NCBI RefSeq assembly: GCF_023109105.1
Contig: NZ_JALDTZ010000022.1
Span: forward strand, 1 to 22,110
Source of the DNA: Streptococcus mitis
GTDB lineage: Bacteria; Bacillota; Bacilli; Lactobacillales; Streptococcaceae
DNA: 22,110 nt
Reading direction: 5' to 3'
In this document: piece after piece, positions 1 to 7,904 of the stretch
Layout of the letters: each line of letters begins with the position of its first letter
How positions within the stretch are numbered: position 1 is the stretch's first letter
Made by a program: the position numbers and the translations under genes
Notes under the pieces: model-generated
Told to the model about the DNA's origin: nothing
Database searches by the model: none
The model's input: only the letters and a program-made list of their open reading frames with translations

Positions 1-27
1 ATGGGACTTTTTTTCTACAACAAAATA

Positions 28-77
28 GGCTCCATAATATCCATAGGGGATTTACCCACTACAAATATTATAGAGCC
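28..77. repeat. Imperfect palindrome resembling paired ISL3-family insertion-sequence ends
   Basis: Two inverted arms of about 23 bp face each other across about 4 bp. Both begin GGCTC when read inward and agree at roughly 17 of 22 positions. The right arm, read on the minus strand, begins GGCTCTATAATAT and continues to TAGTGGG, which resembles the terminal repeats of ISL3-family elements such as IS1167. No transposase coding remains between the arms, so this is either a remnant or a very small non-autonomous element. In pneumococci this side of aliA is the right border of the capsule locus, where insertion-sequence debris is common. The assignment is by resemblance only. Confidence 0.4.
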
Positions 78-162
78 TGTAGTTGAGGGATTTTTTGATA
101 TTATTCATATTTTTGCAAAGTTGTTGTTTAAAAAATAATTTTCTAAAATTCAGAAAATTCTA

Positions 163-191
163 TTGACAGGACTTTAAAAAGAGTCTATAAT
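163..191 (+). promoter_or_regulatory. aliA promoter, consensus sigma-A type
   Basis: TTGACA at 163-168 and TATAAT at 186-191 are both perfect consensus hexamers with an ideal 17-bp spacer. Transcription would start near 198, about 18 bases before the aliA ATG. This predicts strong vegetative transcription. Confidence 0.85.
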
Positions 192-215
192 GGATAAAAA
201 ATAAAGGAGAGTACT

Positions 216-2195
216 ATGAAAACAAGGAAAGTATTAGCTCTTGCGGGAGTAACTTTATTAGCAGCAGGTGTCTTAGCGGCTTGTTCAGGTGGTTCTGCAA
301 CTAAAGGCGAGCAGACTTTTGCATTTACCTACGAGACAGACCCAGATAACCTCAACTACTTAACAACTGGTAAGGCAGCAACTGCCAATATCACTAGTAA
401 CGTGATTGATGGTTTGTTGGAGAGTGACCGTTATGGGAATTTGGTGCCATCAATGGCAGAGGACTGGTCAGTTTCTAAAGATGGCTTGACTTATACTTAT
501 AAGATTCGTCAGGATGCCAAGTGGTATACATCTGAGGGAGAAGAGTATGCTCCTGTCAAGGCTCAGGACTTTGTGACAGGTCTTAAATATGCAACAGATA
601 AGAAATCAGAAGCCCTTTACTTGGTACAGGATTCAATTAAAGGTTTGGATGCATACGCTAAAGGGGAAAATAAAGATTTCTCTCAAGTTGGGATTAAAGC
701 GATTGACGATCAAACAGTCCAATACACTTTGAACAAACCTGAAAGTTTTTGGAATTCTAAAACAACAATGGGTGTTTTAGCACCAGTTAATGAAGAGTTT
801 TTAAACTCAAAAGGGGATGATTTTGCCAAAGCAACAGATCCAAGTAGTATCTTGTATAATGGTCCTTATTTGTTGAAATCCATTGTGACCAAATCTACTG
901 TTGAATTTGCAAAAAATCCTAACTACTGGAATAAAGACAATGTGCATATTGACAAAGTCAAATTGTCATTCTGGGATGGTCAAGATACTAGTAAACCTGC
1001 AGAAAACTTTAAAGATGGTAGCTTAACAGCAGCTCGTCTCTATCCAACCAGTGCAAGTTTTGCAGAGCTTGAGAAAGAGATGAAGGACAATATTGTCTAT
1101 ACACAACAGGACTCTACTACTTATGTAGTGGGAACAAATATTGATCGCCAGTCTTATAAATACACATCTAAAACTAGTGAAGAACAAAAGACTTCAACTA
1201 AAAAGGCTTTGTTGAACAAGGATTTCCGTCAGGCGATTGCTTTTGGTTTTGATCGTACGGCCTATGCATCTCAACTCAATGGACAAACTGGAGCAAGCAA
1301 AATCTTGCGTAATATCTTTGTCCCACCAACATTTGTCCAAGCAGATGGGAAAAACTTTGGTGATCTAGTTAAAGAAAAATTGGTGACTTATGGGGATGAA
1401 TGGAAAGATGTAAACTTGGCAGATGCTCAAGATGGTCTTTACAATCCAGAAAAATCTAAGGCTGAATTTGCTAAAGCTAAGGCTGCCCTTCAAGCTGAAG
1501 GTGTAACCTTCCCTATTCACCTAGATATGCCTGTTGACCAAACAGCAACTACAAAAGTTCAACGTGTCCAATCTATGAAACAATCCTTGGAAGCAACTTT
1601 AGGAACTGATAATGTCATTATTGATATCCAACAGTTGCAAAAAGATGAAGTGCTTAATGTCACTTTATTTGCACAAACTGCTGCTGGCGAAGATTGGGAT
1701 CTTTCTGATAACGTTGGATGGGGACCAGACTTCTCAGATCCATCTACCTACCTTGATATTATCAAACCATCTGTAGGAGAAAATACGAGAACTTACCTAG
1801 GATTTGATTCAGGAACAAATAATGAAGCTGCTAAGAAGGTTGGACTAAACGACTACGATAAATTAGTAAATGAAGCAGGAGCTGAAACTACAGATGTTTC
1901 AAAACGTTATAATAAGTACGCTGAAGCTCAAGCTTGGCTAACAGATAGTGCCCTAGTCATTCCAACGACATCTCGTACAGGTCGTCCAATCTTGTCTAAG
2001 ATGAAACCATTTACAATACCATTTGCATTGGCAGGAAACAAAGGGACAAGTGAACCACTCTTGTATAAATACCTTGAACTTCAAGACAAGGCAGTCACTG
2101 CAGATGAATACCAAAAAGCTCAAGATAAATGGACGAAAGAAAAAGAAGAATCCAATAAAAAAGCGCAAGAAGATCTTGCAAAACATGTGAAATAG
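216..2195 (+). CDS. aliA: AliA, oligopeptide-binding lipoprotein
   Basis: This is the substrate-binding lipoprotein of an oligopeptide ABC transporter (SBP family 5). AliA works with AliB and AmiA to deliver peptides to the Ami permease. The 659-residue length is typical. A lipoprotein signal peptide ends in the lipobox LAAC with the lipidated cysteine at residue 23, followed by a Ser/Gly-rich linker. The body has the family's YETDPDNLN start, the NGPYLLKS and VEFAKNPNYW segments, and NVGWGPDFSDPSTYLD late in the protein. The C-terminus is charged and helical (Lys/Glu-rich). The ATG at 216 follows AAGGAG at 204-209. No permease or ATPase gene is adjacent, as expected for this orphan binding protein beside pbp1A. 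The first 30 residues differ from pneumococcal AliA as I remember it, suggesting a divergent allele. Confidence 0.93.
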   Translation: MKTRKVLALAGVTLLAAGVLAACSGGSATKGEQTFAFTYETDPDNLNYLTTGKAATANITSNVIDGLLESDRYGNLVPSMAEDWSVSKDGLTYTYKIRQDAKWYTSEGEEYAPVKAQDFVTGLKYATDKKSEALYLVQDSIKGLDAYAKGENKDFSQVGIKAIDDQTVQYTLNKPESFWNSKTTMGVLAPVNEEFLNSKGDDFAKATDPSSILYNGPYLLKSIVTKSTVEFAKNPNYWNKDNVHIDKVKLSFWDGQDTSKPAENFKDGSLTAARLYPTSASFAELEKEMKDNIVYTQQDSTTYVVGTNIDRQSYKYTSKTSEEQKTSTKKALLNKDFRQAIAFGFDRTAYASQLNGQTGASKILRNIFVPPTFVQADGKNFGDLVKEKLVTYGDEWKDVNLADAQDGLYNPEKSKAEFAKAKAALQAEGVTFPIHLDMPVDQTATTKVQRVQSMKQSLEATLGTDNVIIDIQQLQKDEVLNVTLFAQTAAGEDWDLSDNVGWGPDFSDPSTYLDIIKPSVGENTRTYLGFDSGTNNEAAKKVGLNDYDKLVNEAGAETTDVSKRYNKYAEAQAWLTDSALVIPTTSRTGRPILSKMKPFTIPFALAGNKGTSEPLLYKYLELQDKAVTADEYQKAQDKWTKEKEESNKKAQEDLAKHVK

Positions 2196-2202
2196 ATTAA
2201 AC

Positions 2203-2230
2203 AAGAAGTTAGTTGTTAGCTAACTTCTTT
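2203..2230 (+). terminator. aliA terminator
   Basis: A 10-bp perfect stem (AAGAAGTTAG at 2203-2212 with CTAACTTCTT at 2220-2229) has a 7-base loop and ends in a short T run. It lies 8 bases after the aliA stop. Confidence 0.7.
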
Positions 2231-2288
2231 TGGTTTCGAGAAAATAGATTGATGCCTATCTGATGTTCGATATTACGAAATGTATTTT

Positions 2289-2428
2289 ATACTCTTCTAA
2301 AATCTCTTCAAACCACGTCAACGTTATATGTTACTGACTTCGTCAGTTCTATCCACAACCTCAAAACCGTGTTTTGAGCAGCCTGTGGCTAGTTTCCTAG
2401 TTTGCTCTTTGATTTTTATTGAGTATTA
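2289..2428 (+). repeat. BOX element, A-B-C type with shortened boxA
   Basis: This is a BOX repeat of the kind scattered through pneumococcal and mitis-group genomes. BoxA spans 2289-2333, boxB 2334-2378 (45 bp) and boxC 2379-2428 (50 bp). BoxA is 45 bp instead of 59. Compared with the copy at 12524, one block of 14 bp is missing between CACGTCAACGT and TATATG; this is the part that contains the core of the BOX-PCR primer site. It sits between the convergent aliA and pbp1A genes and points in the aliA direction. Confidence 0.9.
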
Positions 2429-2433
2429 TTATA

Positions 2434-2467
2434 GAAAAAAATCCTGAGTTTTTATTCTCAGGATTTT
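2434..2467 (-). terminator. pbp1A terminator
   Basis: Read on the minus strand, an 11-bp stem (AAAATCCTGAG at 2457-2467 pairing with 2438-2448) with an 8-base loop runs into a long T tract at 2434-2440. It lies just after the pbp1A stop. The symmetry of the stem and its flanks could also stop transcripts coming from aliA. Confidence 0.85.
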
Positions 2468-2475
2468 CTTTCATC

Positions 2476-4659
2476 TCACTGTTGAGGTTGTTGAACTTGT
2501 GGATTTTGTGGTGTTGGTTGTACTGGTTGTGTTGGCTGACCAGGCTGACCAGCTTGTCCTTGATTAGGATCAGTTGCTGGAGCATTATTGGGTTGTTGCC
2601 CAACCGTTGTACTTGCCTGTGTAGTTGAACTTTCAGCTGTTGTAGAGGGATTCTCTACGATTTGCGTTTGTTGTGTGGCTGGATTATTCCAACTATTTCT
2701 TGCTCCGTTTTGGAATACGAATTCTCCATTTCGGAACAGGCCGTCTGGCATCGTCCAATCTCCAGGTTGGTCATCTTCTGATAGATACGATATCATTGAG
2801 CGATAAACCTTGGCAGCAACCAGGAAACCATCTCCAACGATTGGAGTTAAACGATTTGAGTATCCAGTCCATACAGCCATAGAATATTTACGAGTATAAC
2901 CTACAAACAATTCATCTGGAGCTACGTAGCCAGTATTCTTGACATGTTTTTCGATTTCGTCATCAGTATAGTTAGAAGTACCAGTCTTACCAGCTTGTGG
3001 AAGCCATGGTAGGTAAGCACCACGTCCAGTTCCGTAAGCTAAAACAGTTTTCATCATTTCGGTCATCATATAGGCAGTAGTTTCTTTCATAGCTCGTGTA
3101 CCGGCATCAGAAAACTCTTTTTCACTACCATCACTAAAGACGATTTTATTGATATACATTGGTTTGTGGTAAATACCACCATTAGCAAAGGCGGCATAAG
3201 CAGCAGCCATTTTTTCACTACTTGCACCGTATTGTTTGTTAGATTCTGTTGTATTACTTGAAATGGCGTTAGCATAGTGGATGCTTGGATAATCGATACC
3301 TAAGCCATTTAGGAAGGTTTTGGCTCGATCTAAACCAACTTTATTTAAAGTTTCAACTGCTGTAACATTACGTGATTGTTGTAGTGCGTATTGTACTGTA
3401 ATATTTCCAAAATAACCATGATCCCAGTTGTAGACTGGGGTATCAGTACCAGGATAGTTATAAGGAACATCATGTACAATAGAAGCAGTAGAGTCATAGA
3501 CTCCATATTCTAAAGCGGGAGCATAGTCAGTGATTGGTTTCATAGTAGAACCCCAGTCACGGTTAGTTTCAACGGCTTGGTTAACTCCAAAAGATACATT
3601 GCTTGATTGGTGACGGGCGCCTAACTGAGCAATGACTTTACCATTTGTTACATCGACGATGGTAGAAGCTACTTGAAGTTCATCATCTGGATAAGCAACG
3701 TACTCATCTGTATTGTATACATCCCAAAGTCTCTGTTGAACATTTTTGTCGACATTAGTATAGACTTCCATACCTGTGGTAAGAAGGTTGTAGCCAGTTT
3801 CTTGTTCTACTTGGTCGATTACTTCTTTGAGATAGTTGTCCATATAAGCTGGATAACTATTGGCTGATTTCAAGCTTTGGAGGCCGTCAGTGATAGGCGT
3901 ATTAATAGCTTTTTCGTAATCTTCTGCACTGATGTATTTCTGTCCCTTCATTTCTGAAAGTACCAAGTTCCGACGCTCTAGAGCAGCTTCTGGGTGGGAA
4001 TATGGATCATATTGGTTTGGTGCTTGAGGCATTCCGGCTAGGAGTGCTAACTGTGGCAAGCTTAAATCCTTCAAGTCTTTGCCATAGTAATTTTGGGCTG
4101 CGGTTTGCATTCCATAGTTACCGTTAGACATATAGACTTTGTTGATGTAGTAGGTCAAGATTTCTTGCTTGGTTGCTTTTTGTTCTAGTTGGACTGCTAG
4201 CCAAGCTTCTTGGGCTTTACGTGACAAGGTTTGATCGGCAGTCGAAGTAGAAAAGTAAGTTAATTTGATTAATTGCTGGGTCAAGGTTGAAGCTCCTTGA
4301 AGTCCCCCTCTACCTTGGAGATTTCTCAGAGTTGCCCCAAGGATACGAATAGTATCAACACCTCTATGATCAAAGAAACGGTGGTCTTCGATAGATACAA
4401 TGGCCTTGACCAAGTCAGTAGGGATTTCATTTGCTTGAGTATTTACGCGACGTTCAGATCCAAGGTCAGCAATCAGTCCGTTCTTATTGTCATAAATCTT
4501 GCTAGAGGTTGTCGCAACTAATTTACTTTCAGATAAGGCTGGAGCCTTGCTAACAAAGTAGAGGAAGGTACCTCCACCTAATAGAAATAATGCGATAAAT
4601 AAGGTAAGGAATGTAATTCCAATATACTTTAAAAATCGCAGAACAATTTGTTTATTCAT
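2476..4659 (-). CDS. pbp1A: Penicillin-binding protein 1A, bifunctional class A
   Basis: PBP1a polymerises lipid II into glycan strands and cross-links them outside the membrane. It has 727 residues: a cytoplasmic start, one membrane anchor at about 12-36, and a GT51 glycosyltransferase domain at about 55-240 with catalytic Glu91 in EDHRFFDH and the motif QGASTLTQQ at 121-129. The transpeptidase domain spans about 300-650, with STMK at 371-374 (catalytic Ser371), SRN at 429-431 and KTG at 558-560. The tail, about 655-727, is Gln/Pro/Thr-rich low complexity. The ATG overlaps the recU stop as ATGA, so the two are translationally coupled in one operon. Residues NTGY at 575-578, Thr433 and Asp389 match changes reported in beta-lactam-resistant pneumococci, while STMK is unaltered. 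Family assignment is secure. Confidence 0.97.
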   Translation of the reverse strand: MNKQIVLRFLKYIGITFLTLFIALFLLGGGTFLYFVSKAPALSESKLVATTSSKIYDNKNGLIADLGSERRVNTQANEIPTDLVKAIVSIEDHRFFDHRGVDTIRILGATLRNLQGRGGLQGASTLTQQLIKLTYFSTSTADQTLSRKAQEAWLAVQLEQKATKQEILTYYINKVYMSNGNYGMQTAAQNYYGKDLKDLSLPQLALLAGMPQAPNQYDPYSHPEAALERRNLVLSEMKGQKYISAEDYEKAINTPITDGLQSLKSANSYPAYMDNYLKEVIDQVEQETGYNLLTTGMEVYTNVDKNVQQRLWDVYNTDEYVAYPDDELQVASTIVDVTNGKVIAQLGARHQSSNVSFGVNQAVETNRDWGSTMKPITDYAPALEYGVYDSTASIVHDVPYNYPGTDTPVYNWDHGYFGNITVQYALQQSRNVTAVETLNKVGLDRAKTFLNGLGIDYPSIHYANAISSNTTESNKQYGASSEKMAAAYAAFANGGIYHKPMYINKIVFSDGSEKEFSDAGTRAMKETTAYMMTEMMKTVLAYGTGRGAYLPWLPQAGKTGTSNYTDDEIEKHVKNTGYVAPDELFVGYTRKYSMAVWTGYSNRLTPIVGDGFLVAAKVYRSMISYLSEDDQPGDWTMPDGLFRNGEFVFQNGARNSWNNPATQQTQIVENPSTTAESSTTQASTTVGQQPNNAPATDPNQGQAGQPGQPTQPVQPTPQNPQVQQPQQ

Positions 4660-5252
4660 CTTGTTTTACCACCTAGTAAATGTTCTTTGATAATATCGAG
4701 ATAGGGAATTTGAGGGAAAGCTTCTTGCTTTACTAAATATCCATATTCTTGAATATATCTAAGTGGCATTGATTTTTGACCCTTATCTTGATGATAAAAG
4801 CGAATCAAATCAAGTGCCGGCAACAAATAAGTTTCTTGTTGAGAAGAGAAATGAAGCAGTACGAAGCAAATGCCCTGCTGTTCTAGAACTTGTTCCATAT
4901 GTTGAATCTGGTGAAGATGGAAGTTCTTCATTGGGATAGCATTCTTTTGTCGTGTTTCCTTGGCTTCAAAGTCAATGTAATGTCCTCTATATACGCCAGA
5001 GTAATCTGTTGTGGAAGCTTGTCTAAAATAGGCTTCTACAATCTTTGCTCGACTTCGTTGTGGATAGTCTACTCGAACGATCTGAACTGGTGTAGGTTTT
5101 TTATGGATAACTGCCATACCATGCGTCAGATAGTAGTCGTTTGTAGCGTTGATCATCTTTTCAAAAGTCATTCCTCGATTTGCGAAATTTTTTGGTTGAG
5201 AAATGGATGTTTGTCTTTTTTTTGATGAAATTTTATGAGGATAGTTGACCAT
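4656..5252 (-). CDS. recU: RecU, Holliday junction resolvase
   Basis: RecU cleaves four-way DNA junctions during recombinational repair and chromosome segregation, and also modulates RecA. The 198 residues match the family. The nuclease core is visible: D83 in [10 protein letters not shown], then D94, E96 and K98 in IDFEAKETR, the metal-binding D-ExK arrangement of this resolvase superfamily. The basic N-terminus (about residues 1-30, [11 protein letters not shown]) is typical. The ATG at 5252 is preceded on the minus strand by AAGGAG. The stop shares four bases with the pbp1A start, the same recU-ponA pairing known in Bacillus subtilis. An extended -10 promoter lies 33 bp upstream. Confidence 0.95.
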   Translation of the reverse strand: MVNYPHKISSKKRQTSISQPKNFANRGMTFEKMINATNDYYLTHGMAVIHKKPTPVQIVRVDYPQRSRAKIVEAYFRQASTTDYSGVYRGHYIDFEAKETRQKNAIPMKNFHLHQIQHMEQVLEQQGICFVLLHFSSQQETYLLPALDLIRFYHQDKGQKSMPLRYIQEYGYLVKQEAFPQIPYLDIIKEHLLGGKTR

Positions 5253-5273
5253 ATTTCTCCTTATTGGTACAAT
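5245..5273 (+). promoter_or_regulatory. Probable ypsA promoter
   Basis: TTGACC at 5245-5250 and TACAAT at 5268-5273 are separated by 17 bp, predicting a start near 5280 and a leader of about 39 bases. The -35 box overlaps the first codons of recU, which is read in the opposite direction. Confidence 0.6.
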
Positions 5274-5284
5274 AACATCACTCT

Positions 5285-5293
5285 ATTATACCA
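5285..5293 (-). promoter_or_regulatory. Probable recU-pbp1A promoter, extended -10
   Basis: On the minus strand the sequence reads TGGTATAAT: a perfect -10 hexamer with an upstream TG, the extended -10 form common in streptococci. I see no good -35 box, which extended -10 promoters can do without. The start would be near 5278, about 26 bases before the recU ATG. The box is part of an inverted repeat, TTATAC-N7-GTATAA (5286-5304). Confidence 0.6.
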
Positions 5294-5318
5294 TAAAAGT
5301 ATAAAGAAAGGTGCAAAA

Positions 5319-5846
5319 ATGACTACAGCTTTAATTATGGGCTATTCTAACTTCGATTTGGGTTTGTTTAATGAAAAAGAGATCAGGTTAAAAATTATAA
5401 AGAAAGCCATTCGTCGTGATCTAGAAAGTTTAGCAGAAGAAGGGATTAAATGGCTGGTCTTTACAGGGAACTTGGGATTTGAATCTTGGGTTCTCGACGT
5501 TGCAAATGAAATGAAAGACGAGTATGATTTTAGCCTAGCGACTATTTTTGATTTTGAAACACACGGGGAAAATTGGAATGAAGCGAATCAGGTTAAACTT
5601 AGCCAATTTAAGCAGGTAGATTTTGTTAAATATGCCTATCCGAAGTATGAAAATATGGGGCAATTGCGAGACTACCAACGATTTTTGTTGGAAAATACTG
5701 ATTTAGCCTATTTTTTCTATGACCCAGAAAATGAGACCAAATTAAAATTTATGGACACCTTGATGAAAAATCAGGAAGGTTATCGCATAAAAAGGCTAAC
5801 CTTTGAAGACTTAAATGAGATGGCAGAAAATTTTTCTGAAAAGTAA
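5319..5846 (+). CDS. ypsA: YpsA, DUF1273/SLOG-family protein
   Basis: This 175-residue cytosolic protein belongs to the YpsA family (DUF1273), a Rossmann-like fold related to the SLOG nucleotide-binding superfamily. B. subtilis YpsA affects cell division; the biochemical activity is unsettled. Visible features are the N-terminal strand [14 protein letters not shown], the Gly-containing turn [15 protein letters not shown], and the aromatic [10 protein letters not shown] near the C-terminus. I chose the ATG at 5319 because AGAAAGG lies just before it; the frame is open from 5235, but the upstream residues would run through the promoter. It lies beside gpsB as in Bacillus, where the gene before gpsB (ypsB) is ypsA. 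Confidence 0.85.
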   Translation: MTTALIMGYSNFDLGLFNEKEIRLKIIKKAIRRDLESLAEEGIKWLVFTGNLGFESWVLDVANEMKDEYDFSLATIFDFETHGENWNEANQVKLSQFKQVDFVKYAYPKYENMGQLRDYQRFLLENTDLAYFFYDPENETKLKFMDTLMKNQEGYRIKRLTFEDLNEMAENFSEK

Positions 5847-5856
5847 GCCTTTGACC

Positions 5857-5886
5857 TTGATTTTTGTTTGCTTTTTTTTATATAAT
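5857..5886 (+). promoter_or_regulatory. Probable gpsB promoter
   Basis: TTGATT at 5857-5862 and a perfect TATAAT at 5881-5886 are separated by 18 bp. The start would be near 5893, about 26 bases before the gpsB ATG at 5919. Confidence 0.6.
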
Positions 5887-5918
5887 AATACTATTAGAAA
5901 CTGAGAATGGAGAGAGAG

Positions 5919-6248
5919 ATGGCAAGTATTATTTTTTCAGCAAAAGATATTTTTGAGCAAGAGTTTGGACGTGAAGTCCGTGGATATAGTAAGGTTGAAG
6001 TTGATGAATTTTTGGACGATGTCATCAAGGACTATGAAACTTATGCTGCCTTGGTCAAGTCTCTCCGTCAAGAAATTGCAGAGTTGAAGGGAGAATTATC
6101 TCGCAAACCTGAATCTGCACCGGTTCAAGCAGAACCTCTTGAAATGACAGCTACAACTTCTATGACGAATTTTGATATTTTGAAACGTTTGAATCGTCTT
6201 GAGAAAGAAGTATTTGGTAAACAAATTTTGGATAACTCTGATCTATAA
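5919..6248 (+). CDS. gpsB: GpsB, cell-division regulator (DivIVA-like)
   Basis: GpsB is a small cytoplasmic membrane-associated scaffold that binds the cytoplasmic tails of class A PBPs. In streptococci it balances septal and peripheral wall synthesis and supports StkP kinase activity. It has 109 residues: a DivIVA-like N-terminal domain ([21 protein letters not shown]), a coiled coil through about residue 65, a Pro/Glu-rich linker, and a C-terminal trimerising helix ([19 protein letters not shown]). I chose ATG 5919 over the in-frame ATG 5907 because GGAGAG at 5909-5914 is correctly spaced only for 5919, and the family starts MASIIF. Its partner PBP1a is encoded close by. The stop lies about 15 bases before the rnpB 5' end. 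Confidence 0.95.
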   Translation: MASIIFSAKDIFEQEFGREVRGYSKVEVDEFLDDVIKDYETYAALVKSLRQEIAELKGELSRKPESAPVQAEPLEMTATTSMTNFDILKRLNRLEKEVFGKQILDNSDL

Positions 6249-6263
6249 GAGCTTATTTGAAAA

Positions 6264-6660
6264 GTGCAATTTTTGGATAATCGCGTGAGGAGAGTTTCTT
6301 TTCATGAGGAAAGTCCATGCTAGCACAGGCTGTGATGCCTGTAGTGTTTGTGCTAGGCGAAACCATAAGCCTAGGGACGAGAAATCGTTACGGCAGTTGA
6401 AATGGCTAAGTCCTTGGATAGGCCAGAGTAGGCTTGAAAGTGCCACAGTGACGGAGTCTTTCTGGAAACGGAGAGAGTGGAACGCGGTAAACCCCTCAAG
6501 CTAGCAACCCAAATTTTGGTCGGGGCATGGAGTACGCGGAAACGAACGTAGTACTCTGACTGCTATCAGCTCTAGGCTGTTAGTGGTAGACAGATGATTA
6601 TCGAAGGAAGTGGTCCTAGTCACTTCTGGAACAAAACATGGCTTATAGAAAATTGCATAT
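6264..6660 (+). ncRNA. rnpB: RNase P RNA, Firmicutes type B
   Basis: This is the catalytic RNA of RNase P, which trims 5' leaders from precursor tRNAs. The conserved 5' core GAGGAAAGTCCATGCTAGCA (about 6305) and the matching 3' core GAACAAAACATGGCTTATAG (about 6629) are present, as are GTGCCACAGTGACG and GAGTGGAACGCGGTAAACCC. The ends pair as helix P1: GTGCAATTTT at the start with AAAATTGCAT at the end, which sets the boundaries to within a few bases. The position between gpsB and rlmL is the usual one in low-GC Gram-positives. A TATAAG hexamer at 6244-6249 overlapping the gpsB stop is a possible -10 box, but I see no clear -35. Confidence 0.95.
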
Positions 6661-6665
6661 AGGTT

Positions 6666-6697
6666 GGGGCTGAGAAATTTTCTCAACCTCATTTTTT
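6666..6697 (+). terminator. rnpB terminator
   Basis: A GC-containing stem (6666-6676 with 6680-6690, one C-A mismatch) is followed by ATTTTTT. It begins 6 bases after the mature 3' end of rnpB. Confidence 0.75.
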
Positions 6698-6734
6698 AAA
6701 GTGGACATATAGAAAGGTCTTGCAAGACTGTAAA

Positions 6735-7892
6735 ATGAAAAAAGAATTTAATTTAATTGCAACTGTTGCAGCAGGTCTTGAAGCTGTTGTGGGACGTGAA
6801 GTGCGAGAGTTGGGCTACGATTGTCAGGTTGAAAACGGTCGTGTTCGTTTTCAAGGAGATGCGAGAGCCATCATCGAAACCAACCTCTGGCTTCGGGCAG
6901 CAGATCGTATCAAGATTATCGTTGGGACGTTCCCAGCTAAGACTTTTGAGGAGCTCTTTCAAGGAGTTTTCGCCCTAGATTGGGAAAATTATTTACCGCT
7001 TGGGGCTCGATTCCCGATTTCAAAAGCCAAATGTGTTAAATCTAAACTTCACAATGAGCCAAGTGTACAGGCTATTTCTAAGAAGGCTGTTGTTAAGAAG
7101 TTGCAAAAACACTATGCCCGTCCAGAAGGCGTTCCTCTGATGGAAAATGGTCCTGAGTTTAAGATTGAGGTTTCTATTCTCAAAGATGTGGCAACTATCA
7201 TGATTGATACGACAGGGACTAGCCTCTTTAAACGTGGCTATCGTACCGAAAAGGGTGGCGCTCCTATCAAGGAAAACATGGCAGCAGCCATTTTACAACT
7301 CTCTAACTGGTACCCAGACAAGCCCTTGATTGATCCAACCTGTGGTTCAGGAACTTTCTGTATCGAGGCAGTTATGATTGCTAGAAAGATGGCCCCAGGA
7401 CTTCGTCGCTCTTTTGCTTTTGAGGAATGGAACTGGATTAGCGATCGCTTGATTCAAGAAGTGCGCACAGAGGCGGCTAAGAAAGTGGATCGTGAACTGG
7501 AACTGGATATTATGGGATGTGATATTGATGCTCGCATGGTGGAAATTGCTAAGGCTAATGCTCAGGCGGCAGGTGTTGCAGGAGATATTACCTTTAAGCA
7601 GATGCGCGTGCAGGATTTACGTTCCGATAAAATCAATGGTGTGATTATTTCCAATCCGCCTTATGGTGAACGCTTGTCAGATAATGCAGGGGTGACCAAG
7701 CTTTATGCGGAAATGGGTCAAGTATTTGCACCGCTAAAAACCTGGAGCAAGTTTATCCTAACTAGTGATGAAGCCTTTGAGATCAAGTACGGTAGTCAGG
7801 CGGATAAGAAACGTAAGTTGTACAATGGAACCTTAAAAGTTGATTTGTATCAATATTTTGGTCAGCGCGTTAAACGTCAGGAAGTAAAGTAG
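6735..7892 (+). CDS. rlmL: RlmL/YpsC-type class I SAM-dependent RNA methyltransferase
   Basis: This 385-residue THUMP-domain methyltransferase corresponds to B. subtilis YpsC and the N-terminal half of E. coli RlmL, which makes m2G in 23S rRNA. It is often labelled an N6-adenine-specific DNA methylase because of its NPPY motif, but the THUMP domain points to an RNA substrate. The THUMP region is about residues 45-160. The SAM-binding motif DPTCGSGT is at 200-207, the acidic strand MGCDIDARMVEIA follows at about 260, and the catalytic NPPYG is at 307-311. The start is uncertain: an in-frame TTG at 6720 is only 2 bases from AGAAAGG, while the ATG at 6735 is 17 bases from it. I take the ATG because the protein family starts there. 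mapZ follows after 12 bases. Confidence 0.88.
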   Translation: MKKEFNLIATVAAGLEAVVGREVRELGYDCQVENGRVRFQGDARAIIETNLWLRAADRIKIIVGTFPAKTFEELFQGVFALDWENYLPLGARFPISKAKCVKSKLHNEPSVQAISKKAVVKKLQKHYARPEGVPLMENGPEFKIEVSILKDVATIMIDTTGTSLFKRGYRTEKGGAPIKENMAAAILQLSNWYPDKPLIDPTCGSGTFCIEAVMIARKMAPGLRRSFAFEEWNWISDRLIQEVRTEAAKKVDRELELDIMGCDIDARMVEIAKANAQAAGVAGDITFKQMRVQDLRSDKINGVIISNPPYGERLSDNAGVTKLYAEMGQVFAPLKTWSKFILTSDEAFEIKYGSQADKKRKLYNGTLKVDLYQYFGQRVKRQEVK

Positions 7893-7904
7893 AAAGGAAA
7901 ACTC

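Noticed and set aside
5235..5318. 28-codon N-terminal extension of YpsA
   Set aside because: It runs through both predicted promoters, lacks a ribosome-binding site, and the family starts at the internal ATG 5319.
6243..6692. Several 60-70 codon frames on both strands after gpsB
   Set aside because: They lie in or against the rnpB RNA gene, whose conserved core and P1 pairing explain the sequence.
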